Part shown: positions 57,087-64,000 of the stretch, piece after piece
Layout of the letters: each line of letters opens with the position of its first letter
Position numbering within the stretch: position 1 is the first letter of the stretch
Origin: ENR-C587 sp942493235
GTDB taxonomy: Bacteria; Bacteroidota; Ignavibacteria; Kapaibacteriales; UBA2268
Assembly: GCA_942493235.1 (NCBI GenBank)
Contig: OW818676.1
Span: forward strand, 3,100,001-3,164,000
Length of the DNA: 64,000 nucleotides
Direction of reading: 5' to 3'
Notes under the pieces: generated by a model
Databases searched by the model: none
Seen by the model: only the letters and a program-made list of their open reading frames with translations
What the model was told of the DNA's origin: nothing
Position numbers and translations under genes: made by a program

Positions 57087-57117
57087 TTTGAAATATAATA
57101 TTATTTTCTTATTTTTG
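57087..57117 (+). promoter_or_regulatory. Bacteroidota-type promoter of the YraN gene
   Basis: TTTG, 19 bases, TATTTTTG: exact consensus. It lies 40 bases before the ATG at 57157, which argues against the more upstream in-frame start at 57088. Confidence 0.7.
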
Positions 57118-57156
57118 AATAATTTTCTTTTATTTACAGATAATTATGGATTCCTT

Positions 57157-57510
57157 ATGACTACTAAAGAAAAAGGTAATAAGGGCGAAGATTTAGCCGT
57201 TGAATTCCTTAAAAAAAAGGGATATTCTATTAAAAAACGTAATTTCCACTTTGGTAAAACCGGCGAGATTGATATTATCGCTCAGGAAAAGCAGACATTA
57301 GTCTTTGTAGAGGTTAAAATGCGATCTTCAGATGCGTTCGGCGACCCACTTCTGGCAATTACTCCGACAAAGCAGAGAGCTATGCGAAAAACTGCCGAAG
57401 GCTATCTATATGTAAATAAAATTTATGATACAGAATGTCGGTTTGACATTATAACTATCGATATACGCTATATTCCGGAGAAAATTGAACACTTAATCAA
57501 TGCTTTGTAA
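57157..57510 (+). CDS. YraN-family (UPF0102) endonuclease-like protein
   Basis: 117 residues from the ATG at 57157, the usual family start ('TTKEKGNKGEDLAVEFLKKK'). The restriction-endonuclease-like fold shows 'GEIDIIAQEKQTLVFVEVKM', with the D and ExK residues of a PD-(D/E)XK site, and 'KQRAMRKTAEGYL'. Function is not established; a role in DNA processing is assumed from the fold. It is followed after 77 bases by the orphan gene at 57588 on the same strand, perhaps in one transcript. Confidence 0.92.
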   Translation: MTTKEKGNKGEDLAVEFLKKKGYSIKKRNFHFGKTGEIDIIAQEKQTLVFVEVKMRSSDAFGDPLLAITPTKQRAMRKTAEGYLYVNKIYDTECRFDIITIDIRYIPEKIEHLINAL

Positions 57511-57587
57511 ATTATTTATATATATTTAGCTCTAAACTTTATATAATATTATCCGATAATTCTAACTGAATATTAAAGGATAATAAA

Positions 57588-58259
57588 ATGGTAAAATTAG
57601 ACATAAATATTGAGAAATTGAGTAAAACTGCCGAAGCAATGGCAGCCGATAACAATTTTTCGACTACAAAATATAAATTTGGCTCTGATGAAGATAATTC
57701 AAAATGGTCAAATTATTTAAAAACCAATATTGACATTATGGATATTAAGAATAAAAATACGAAATTTATTTTGAAAAACTCCATAACTACTTTAAATACA
57801 AATAATGATATTACGAAAGAACTAAATATTGACCCAGACCCAAGATTAAAAATGCTTAAATATATATTTAAAGAAATTTACGGAATTGAGATTTCTGATT
57901 CTATAAATAATTATGATGATGCCGTCGCAGAATATAAGCTTAATAATGACCCGTTTATTGTTGATTTAGCAAAAGAAAAAGAAAATAATGATGATAAAAC
58001 CACATCAGTTAGTGGCATGGGCACTATTAACGACGAATCGGGTTATGAAGTTCAGTTCTCATATTCATTAGAATCTAAAGACAAAGCAAATACAGTAGTC
58101 TCCGAATACCTGAGTAGCATGAAGTCCGAATCCGATATTGAGCTATCTACCTCTGATAATATAAAAAATATAAAAAACAAAGAGGCTGAAGTTGACATCA
58201 GCTCTTTAGTCGGCACTAAAAAAAGTGCAGTCGTTAAAGCCGCAATAGAACTTTCTTAA
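57588..58259 (+). CDS. Orphan 223-aa protein of unknown function
   Basis: I do not recognise this protein with confidence. AAAGGA lies eight bases before the ATG. Residues 1-90 are hydrophilic with many Lys, Asn and Asp; 'RLKMLKYIFKEIYGIEI' (about 83-99) is a likely helix; 'SGMGTINDESGYEVQFSYSL' (about 143-162) resembles a motif in proteobacterial proteins of the type 'f.A.G.v.t.dGre..f...l.msr', a weak comparison from memory. The tail ends 'VDISSLVGTKKSAVVKAAIE'. There is no signal peptide or membrane segment. A strong terminator follows, so it ends the yraN transcript. Confidence 0.7.
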   Translation: MVKLDINIEKLSKTAEAMAADNNFSTTKYKFGSDEDNSKWSNYLKTNIDIMDIKNKNTKFILKNSITTLNTNNDITKELNIDPDPRLKMLKYIFKEIYGIEISDSINNYDDAVAEYKLNNDPFIVDLAKEKENNDDKTTSVSGMGTINDESGYEVQFSYSLESKDKANTVVSEYLSSMKSESDIELSTSDNIKNIKNKEAEVDISSLVGTKKSAVVKAAIELS

Positions 58260-58290
58260 TTGAATTACAAACATGGATGTATTAATCAAT

Positions 58291-58319
58291 GTGGGGAACG
58301 GACTCCCCACTATTTTTTT
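58291..58319 (+). terminator. Rho-independent terminator after the orphan gene
   Basis: GTGGGGA pairs with TCCCCAC around a 6-base loop, followed by TATTTTTTT. It lies 32 bases after the stop at 58259 and touches the stop codon of the convergent hydrolase gene. Confidence 0.85.
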
Positions 58320-59239
58320 AAATTATCATCAAAAAATTGAACAATAGATTCCCAGAAATAAGTACCTGCATACTGCTGCAAATCTTCGTGATGAGCTTTT
58401 GCAATAATAAATATTTTTTTGTTTTTTGTTTTTAGTGCATCATAGATTTTATAAGCGTTATAGACCCTAATTTTCGGGTCTTCATTACCATGAATTATAT
58501 AAACCGGTTTGTCAATTAGCTTTGCCGAGTTCACTGGCGAAACACTATCTACAGTATAATTAGCAATTTTCTCACCGGCACTCAATGCGTTATCAGGAAT
58601 AAAATCTAACCTTACTCCAAGCTCACTTTCAGAATAATCTCGAATTACATCACGCATATTGCCAAAGGCAGAAGCCGCGATTCCGCCAGAAATAGATGTA
58701 TCTATCGCCATAGTCTGAATTACAATAGCCCCGCCCAATGAATGACCGTATAAACCGATTTTTGTATTGCCAATTAGTTCACTTCGTAAATAGTTAATTA
58801 TATCGAGCATATCATACTTTTCATAATAGCCGAAAGTACAGTATTTTCCGTCGCTCTCGCCCTGTGCTCTCTGGTCAAACATAGCACAATTATACCCTTT
58901 TTCTGCTATTGTTTTTGCCGCTTCCATCATTGACTCCTTGCAGCTACCTATGCCGTGAAGTAATATAATTGTAGCCTTAGCTGTGTCTGTCTTTGCCTTT
59001 ATAAAGTATCCTTTGAGTAAAAGACCATCTCGACTATAAGTGCTAACACTTAGATAATCATTAGGATTGATTTGGGATTTTCTGATAATATCAATCCGTT
59101 GAAGTGAATCCACTTTAGTAGGGCAAATCGCCGAATAAGCAAGCTGATTATTAATCCAGTAATCATATTTATTATAAGCGATAATTCCGCCAATAATAAG
59201 AATTACCAATATTATTCCGAGTATTATTTTAGTTTTCAT
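58310..59239 (-). CDS. Membrane-anchored alpha/beta hydrolase
   Basis: 309 residues from the ATG at 59239, chosen over one eleven codons upstream because the Lys-rich start 'MKTKIILGIILVILIIGGII' forms an N-terminal anchor. Alpha/beta hydrolase features: 'TIILLHGIGSCKESM' (oxyanion loop), 'MFDQRAQGESDGKY', nucleophile 'LYGHSLGGAIV', acid in 'VYIIHGNEDPKIRV' and histidine in 'IAKAHHEDLQQY'. The fold is that of esterases and S9-like peptidases; the substrate is unknown. It is convergent with the orphan gene and separated from purL by 760 bases of divergent DNA. Confidence 0.88.
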   Translation of the reverse strand: MKTKIILGIILVILIIGGIIAYNKYDYWINNQLAYSAICPTKVDSLQRIDIIRKSQINPNDYLSVSTYSRDGLLLKGYFIKAKTDTAKATIILLHGIGSCKESMMEAAKTIAEKGYNCAMFDQRAQGESDGKYCTFGYYEKYDMLDIINYLRSELIGNTKIGLYGHSLGGAIVIQTMAIDTSISGGIAASAFGNMRDVIRDYSESELGVRLDFIPDNALSAGEKIANYTVDSVSPVNSAKLIDKPVYIIHGNEDPKIRVYNAYKIYDALKTKNKKIFIIAKAHHEDLQQYAGTYFWESIVQFFDDNLKK

Positions 59240-59998
59240 TTTTAACCTTAGATTGAATGTAAATTGAATCATAAACAGGTTGAATTCGGTAGATAACTAT
59301 TAAAGCTAACTACTACTATAGCTTTGATATTTCGGAATTTTAATTAATCTCATTAGTATATCAATTATTTATTAAATCTTTTAATATAGAATAATTGCTT
59401 ACTATGTTATTATAATAAACTCCAAATACCAAATTGAAATATTTTTGAAATAATAAAAATTTAAGATAATCAAATTCTTTTACATAAAAAAGAAAAAAGC
59501 AAATATCGTGATAATTAATCTTAAGTATGTTTGCAATATATTTTGAGCAGTAATTACATAGTATTGAATTTGTCTTATAATAATTGATAATAAATCCTGA
59601 CTATATTTCTTAATTCCGATATAGTTGTGCATCCGGGGTTTGGGGTTTGGGGTTTGGGGTTTGGGGTTTGGGGTTAGAGGTTTGGGGTTTGAGGTTTGGT
59701 GACTTTAAGTTTGGTAATTGTGAATTAGATATTCCATATCTGCCGGATATGGAATATCTAAGAGCATTCAAAGTCGGTTCAAAAATATTCAATATTAATG
59801 TCGCTTATGTGTCATTACCTCTATAATAGCTGCATTTGTAAATATACATCAAAATAGCGACAGTTCGGGTTTGTTCAAGTATCTATTAGGCTCAACTATA
59901 AAAGTCTTCCTTATATAATTTCAGTTATCATTTCTCGAAAAAATTCCGTAAATTTGAAACTTATAAAATGATAATTTTACAATTATTTTGATAGAGCT
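59240..59998. other. Divergent intergenic region with telomere-like G tract and long hairpin
   Basis: 59633-59699 on the plus strand is a run of GGGGTTT units (at least five uninterrupted), then degenerate ones. 59725-59761 is a perfect 16-bp hairpin centred on TATC-TGCCG-GATA. Near 59800-59830 is a fragment with GTGTCATTACCTCTATAAT, shared with the palindromic elements elsewhere. A TAAATTTG box at 59949 may be the -7 element of purL, but no matching -33 box is seen. No gene is visible. Confidence 0.65.
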
Positions 59999-62242
59999 AT
60001 GAAAGAAAATCTATATTCTGAGATTCCGGTAACAAAAGAAACTGCTGCAGAAGTAGGGCTTACTGACCAAGAGTACGATAAAATCCTTGAAATACTTGGC
60101 AGAACTCCGACCTACACTGAGCTTGGTATGTATGGCGTTTTATGGAGCGAGCATTGCTCTTATAAAAACTCAATTAAGCAATTAAAGACTCTCCCCCGCT
60201 CCGGTGGCAGATTATTGGTTGATGCAGGCGAAGAAAATGCAGGTCTTATCGACATAGGAGACGGCTATGCTATTTGTTTTAAAATCGAAAGCCATAATCA
60301 CCCTTCTGCTATAGAACCTTTCCAAGGTGCCGCTACCGGCGTAGGCGGAATATTAAGAGATATATTTTCAATGGGAGCTCGCCCGATAGCTGCTCTTAAT
60401 TCACTTAGATTCGGCGAATTAACTACCGAGAGAATTAAATATTTAGTCCGCGGTATAGTTAGCGGTATCAGCCACTATGGTAATTCATTCGGCGTACCGA
60501 CCGTAGCCGGCGAAGTATATTTCGATGACTGCTATTATGACAATCCATTAGTTAACGCTATGGCTGTAGGTATAGTGAAAACAGATAAAACAGCTTCAGC
60601 CGCTGCTACCGGCAAAGGCAATCCGGTTATGATAGTCGGCTCAAGTACCGGCAGAGATGGTATTCACGGGGCTTCACTATTAGCATCTCGCGAATTTGAT
60701 GAGAAAACAGATGATATGCGTCCTACGGTTCAAGTAGGCGACCCGTTTGCAGAAAAATTGTTACTTGAAGTATCTTTAGAATTAATTGAATCCGGCTGTG
60801 TAGTCGGTGTTCAGGACATGGGTGCGGCAGGAATTAGCTGCTCGACTTCGGAGATGAGTGCCCGAACAGATGCCGGTATGATTATCGACTTAGATAAAGT
60901 ACCACTTCGTGAACAGGGAATGAGTGCTTACGAGATTTTACTTTCGGAATCTCAAGAGAGAATGCTTTTCGTAATTGAAAAAGGAAAAGAAGAAATAGCT
61001 ATTAATATATGTAATAAATGGGACGTTCCAATTAAACAAATCGGCGAAGTTACTGACGGTGGATTGCTTAAAATGTATCGTAACGGTAAATATGTAGTTG
61101 AATTACCTGCCGAATCATTAGTGCTCGGCGGAGGAGCTCCCCAATATACTCCAGATAGTAAAGAGCCTGCTTACTTGAAAGAAACCAGGGCGTTCGACAC
61201 AAGTAAAATCGAAAAAGAAACTCCTACTAAAGGCGATTTCTGGGCATTATTAAAATCTCCTACTATTGCATCTAAAAAATGGATATACGAGCAGTATGAT
61301 TCTCAAGTACGTACTAATACTGTAAATATCAAAGGCGATGCAGGTGTAGTAAGATTAAAAGAACTGCCCGGCAAAGGAATAGCCCTAACTACCGATTGTA
61401 ATTCCGCGTATTGCTACTTAGACCCTTATAAAGGTGCTATGATTGCGGTAGCCGAATCAGCCAGAAACGTAGTTTGTACCGGTGCTGAACCTGTAGCTAT
61501 TACTAACTGTCTGAACTTCGGTAATCCCTACGACCCGGAAGTATATTGGCAATTTAAGGAATCAATCCGTGGCATGGGCGATGCTTGCCGCATTTTAAAT
61601 ACTCCTGTTACCGGAGGCAATGTAAGCTTCCATAATGAATCCAAAAACTTTGCCATTTATCCTACACCCACTATCGGTATGCTTGGTCTAATCGATGATT
61701 TGAACTACACTATGAGTGCTGATTTCAAACACGAAGGCGATATAGTATGTCTGATAGGCAACGACAGAGAAGAAATCGGCGGTTCCCAATATTTGAAACA
61801 ATATACCGGCAAAGTAGTTGGTAATTCTCCTATCATAGATATGGATGAAGAGCAGAGATTATATAAATCGGTTTTAACCGCTATAAAAGTGCAGATAATT
61901 AATTCTGCTCATGACATAAGTGAGGGCGGTTTAGCTATTTGCTTAGCAGAGAAAGCTATATCGTCAGGTAATTTAGGTTGCGAAATTGAGCTGAATTCCG
62001 TATTAACTGCAGGCAAATTATTCGGCGAATCTCAATCAAGAATCGTAGTTTCTTTATCTACTGATAAATTTGATGAGTTATCTAAAATTTGTACAGCTAA
62101 TAATATTATGCTCCGAAATATCGGTAAAGTAGTAAAAGAGAAATTTGTTATTAATAATTATATTGAAACTACAACATCGGAATTAATATCTTCATTCGAG
62201 AATGCAATTCCTGAAATTATGTCTAAGAAATTAGATAAATAA
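59999..62242 (+). CDS. purL: Phosphoribosylformylglycinamidine synthase subunit PurL
   Basis: 747 residues, the small PurL form that works with PurS and PurQ. It makes FGAM from FGAR, ATP and ammonia in purine synthesis. Seen: 'YGVLWSEHCSYKNS', 'CFKIESHNHPSAIEPFQGAA', 'GVGGILRDIFSMGARPIA', 'VGSSTGRDGIHGAS', 'VQDMGAAGISCSTSEM', and in the second half 'GIALTTDCNSAYCYLDPYKG' and 'HDISEGGLAICLAEKA'. purS and purQ are not nearby. A strong terminator follows. Confidence 0.98.
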   Translation: MKENLYSEIPVTKETAAEVGLTDQEYDKILEILGRTPTYTELGMYGVLWSEHCSYKNSIKQLKTLPRSGGRLLVDAGEENAGLIDIGDGYAICFKIESHNHPSAIEPFQGAATGVGGILRDIFSMGARPIAALNSLRFGELTTERIKYLVRGIVSGISHYGNSFGVPTVAGEVYFDDCYYDNPLVNAMAVGIVKTDKTASAAATGKGNPVMIVGSSTGRDGIHGASLLASREFDEKTDDMRPTVQVGDPFAEKLLLEVSLELIESGCVVGVQDMGAAGISCSTSEMSARTDAGMIIDLDKVPLREQGMSAYEILLSESQERMLFVIEKGKEEIAINICNKWDVPIKQIGEVTDGGLLKMYRNGKYVVELPAESLVLGGGAPQYTPDSKEPAYLKETRAFDTSKIEKETPTKGDFWALLKSPTIASKKWIYEQYDSQVRTNTVNIKGDAGVVRLKELPGKGIALTTDCNSAYCYLDPYKGAMIAVAESARNVVCTGAEPVAITNCLNFGNPYDPEVYWQFKESIRGMGDACRILNTPVTGGNVSFHNESKNFAIYPTPTIGMLGLIDDLNYTMSADFKHEGDIVCLIGNDREEIGGSQYLKQYTGKVVGNSPIIDMDEEQRLYKSVLTAIKVQIINSAHDISEGGLAICLAEKAISSGNLGCEIELNSVLTAGKLFGESQSRIVVSLSTDKFDELSKICTANNIMLRNIGKVVKEKFVINNYIETTTSELISSFENAIPEIMSKKLDK

Positions 62243-62250
62243 TTATTAAA

Positions 62251-62291
62251 TCCGGCAGTTAGCTTTTAATAATCGAACTGCCGGAATTTTT
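62251..62291 (+). terminator. Rho-independent terminator of purL
   Basis: TCCGGCAGTT pairs perfectly with AACTGCCGGA around a 15-base loop, followed by ATTTTTG. It starts nine bases after the purL stop codon. Confidence 0.85.
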
Positions 62292-62432
62292 GCTAATAAC
62301 TGCAAAATATTTGAATTCACTACAAACTGTCATTTCTATTGTTATATTTATATTTTAAGTGTAACTTTTTATAGATTAAAAGCATCTTAATACTGATTTA
62401 ATTTATGTATTATTAGAAAGAGAAATTATAAA

Positions 62433-64000
62433 ATGAGAAAGTACTTGCCTTTTACAATACTGATTTTTACATTAAGCTTATGCATAGTAACTATTGGTTT
62501 AGCCTCAAACTCGCCAATTAGCAAAAAAAGCCTACAATTTCTAAAAAATGAAAAAATAAAAGTAAAAGCTGAAAAATTAGAAGAACTCTTAAAAACTCAA
62601 GAGTTCCGCGAAATGATAAAGAATAAATATTTCCATAATAGTAACAACGACACAAAGCAAAGCAATAGTCTGCAAAGTCTGGATAATAAAATTATTTCTT
62701 CAAGCAGTTCTATAGAAAGCGAAATTCATGCGGCAATTAATCCGATTGATTCGAATAATATAGTAGTATCCCCAATTAGACAAGCTACTTCGATGTCAAC
62801 AGATGCTATATCACTTCCTATTTATTATACTAAAGATTTCGGTAAAACATGGAATACATCGACTTTCCAACCTAAACCTCCTGTAAATGACTATTACATA
62901 ATGGGCGGTGGCGACCCTGTGTTCGCTTTTGATGCCAATGGAAAATTATATTTCACTTGGATTCATTTATACGCTACTTTAAAAAACTATAATATTGATT
63001 CATTATTTGCGGGGCTATTTTGTGCTGAATCAGTTGATGGTGGTGCAACTTGGACTTATAATAATCGTTCTGTTGCTCCATTAGGATCAGGCTTATATTA
63101 TTCTGCTTATCAATTATCATCAATGATTGATAAGCAGTGGATGGCTTGCGATTTGTCTAATTCAATTTATAGAAATCGGCTTTATGTTAGCGGAATTTTT
63201 ATGGACAATACCAACGATTTTCAAGAAATGAAAACATACATTAAAAAAGCAGAGAATTTCAACTTCGATACAAATTCAGTAGCTGTTGATGGAAACATAT
63301 TTTCAACAATTCAGTTCAGTTCAATCGGGGTGGACGATAAAGGAATAATTCATTATGCTTTTTATGCCAATGATGAAGATAAAGAAATGATTATTCATAC
63401 CTCATCAAATGATGGCGGAGCTACTTGGTCTGATTTACATTTAATTAGTAATTTATATGGAGTTTTGATAAATCCAGTACAAATTGATGGAATAAGCGAA
63501 TCACGATTATATCCGTGTAGTTATTTAGCTGTTGATAATAACCAGCAAAGCAACTACAAAGGTAATTTGTATATGACCTGGTCTTCAGCCGGGATAAACA
63601 GTTACGATGGTAAGGGGTTTGATGTTTATTTTTGTAAATCGACTAATTCAGGACTTACTTGGTCAACTCCCATTAAAGTAAATAAAGACGGATTAGATGA
63701 TATTCACAATTTTTATCCTTCTATAACTGTTAATCCTAAAGGAGTTGTTGTTATCTCTTGGTTTGATAGAGCAAACTATACCAATGCACAGACAGATCAT
63801 GTACTCGCTACTTCGAATGATGGTGGCAACTCATTCTCTGATATGACATTAATAACAAACCAACCATCAAATTTCAATTATATCGGTTATAATAATGGAC
63901 TATTCGGAATCGGTGAGTATTCGGGTTTAGTAGCTTCTAACAGCTATGCTATTCCATTCTGGGCTGATGGTAGGAGCAATAACGGTAATATCAGCGTATA
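62433..64000 (+). CDS. Secreted BNR/sialidase-like protein (partial, runs off right edge)
   Basis: The frame is open from the ATG at 62433 to the window end, 522 codons, so the C-terminus is missing. It starts with a signal peptide ('YLPFTILIFTLSLCIVTIGL'), then a charged helical region ('KAEKLEELLKTQEFREMIKN'), then 'SEIHAAINPIDSNNIVVSP', the usual opening of exo-sialidase-like propellers. Asp-box repeats follow: 'SVDGGATWTY', 'SNDGGATWSDL', 'STNSGLTWSTP' and 'SNDGGNSFSD'. It is likely exported, perhaps with a T9SS tail beyond the edge. Sialidase activity cannot be confirmed from this part. Confidence 0.82.
   Translation, partial: MRKYLPFTILIFTLSLCIVTIGLASNSPISKKSLQFLKNEKIKVKAEKLEELLKTQEFREMIKNKYFHNSNNDTKQSNSLQSLDNKIISSSSSIESEIHAAINPIDSNNIVVSPIRQATSMSTDAISLPIYYTKDFGKTWNTSTFQPKPPVNDYYIMGGGDPVFAFDANGKLYFTWIHLYATLKNYNIDSLFAGLFCAESVDGGATWTYNNRSVAPLGSGLYYSAYQLSSMIDKQWMACDLSNSIYRNRLYVSGIFMDNTNDFQEMKTYIKKAENFNFDTNSVAVDGNIFSTIQFSSIGVDDKGIIHYAFYANDEDKEMIIHTSSNDGGATWSDLHLISNLYGVLINPVQIDGISESRLYPCSYLAVDNNQQSNYKGNLYMTWSSAGINSYDGKGFDVYFCKSTNSGLTWSTPIKVNKDGLDDIHNFYPSITVNPKGVVVISWFDRANYTNAQTDHVLATSNDGGNSFSDMTLITNQPSNFNYIGYNNGLFGIGEYSGLVASNSYAIPFWADGRSNNGNISV

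Noticed and set aside
59610..59792. Open frame with proline-rich repeats on the minus strand
   Set aside because: It is a translation of the GGGGTTT tract; no ribosome site or relatives expected.
1..64000. tRNA or rRNA genes
   Set aside because: I searched for tRNA T-arm and acceptor patterns by eye and saw none; a covariance search would be needed to be sure.

Overview
The window is AT-rich DNA from a Gram-negative bacterium of the Bacteroidota/Chlorobiota (FCB) group. Evidence seen in the sequence: six secreted proteins end in type IX secretion (T9SS) type-A sorting domains, there is a CarboxypepD_reg/TonB receptor and an OmpA-type barrel protein, and several genes start behind the group's promoter pattern TTTG-N19-TAnnTTTG. 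A lineage such as Kapabacteria or Ignavibacteria would fit, but that is inference. I see no tRNA, rRNA, CRISPR array or prophage.

Layout: 1-407 is the end of a DUF4139 protein. About 489-1655 is a non-coding array of small palindromes. 1742-5062 is a CotH-kinase/beta-helix/lamin-tail surface protein; 5224-5709 a lone response regulator; 6071-6516 a ParE-type toxin-antitoxin pair; 6616-8793 an unknown 523-aa gene directly abutting an ECF sigma factor. 9175-12262 carries an FkbM methyltransferase, pheS and an Rpn-type nuclease gene. 12317-15592 is a tricorn-like protease. 15801-21207 is a two-component pair (receiver plus seven-PAS histidine kinase, and an NtrC-type regulator). 22036-27070 pairs a TonB receptor with a T9SS beta-helix protein. 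27604-44819 is a block of large surface proteins: IgGFc-binding-like, OmpA, a 2.5-kaa GLUG/choice-of-anchor-D giant and a GloVer-repeat protein. 45088-47082 is an LtaS/MdoB-type sulfatase. 47381-48896 is a broken IS4-family element with terminal repeats and target duplication, inside repeat-rich DNA. 49513-52287 is a BNR/sortilin-like T9SS protein. 53017-56397 is the tight housekeeping operon phoH-cdaA-pcm-miaA. 57157-62242 holds a YraN protein, an orphan 223-aa gene, an alpha/beta hydrolase and purL. 62433 to the edge is the start of another secreted BNR-repeat protein.

How it fits together: conserved housekeeping genes (pheS, phoH-cdaA-pcm-miaA, yraN, purL) alternate with a large accessory set of exported surface proteins built from a few reusable modules. 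Between genes lie several families of small inverted repeats and G-rich heptamer tracts. Some have moved or duplicated together with gene ends: the two adjacent T9SS genes at 33886 and 41934 share their 3' ends and the palindromic repeat behind them. The most unusual material is the repeat ecology (covarying hairpins, composite palindromic elements whose motif resembles the IS ends), the sigma-factor partner of unknown function, and the multi-module surface proteins.
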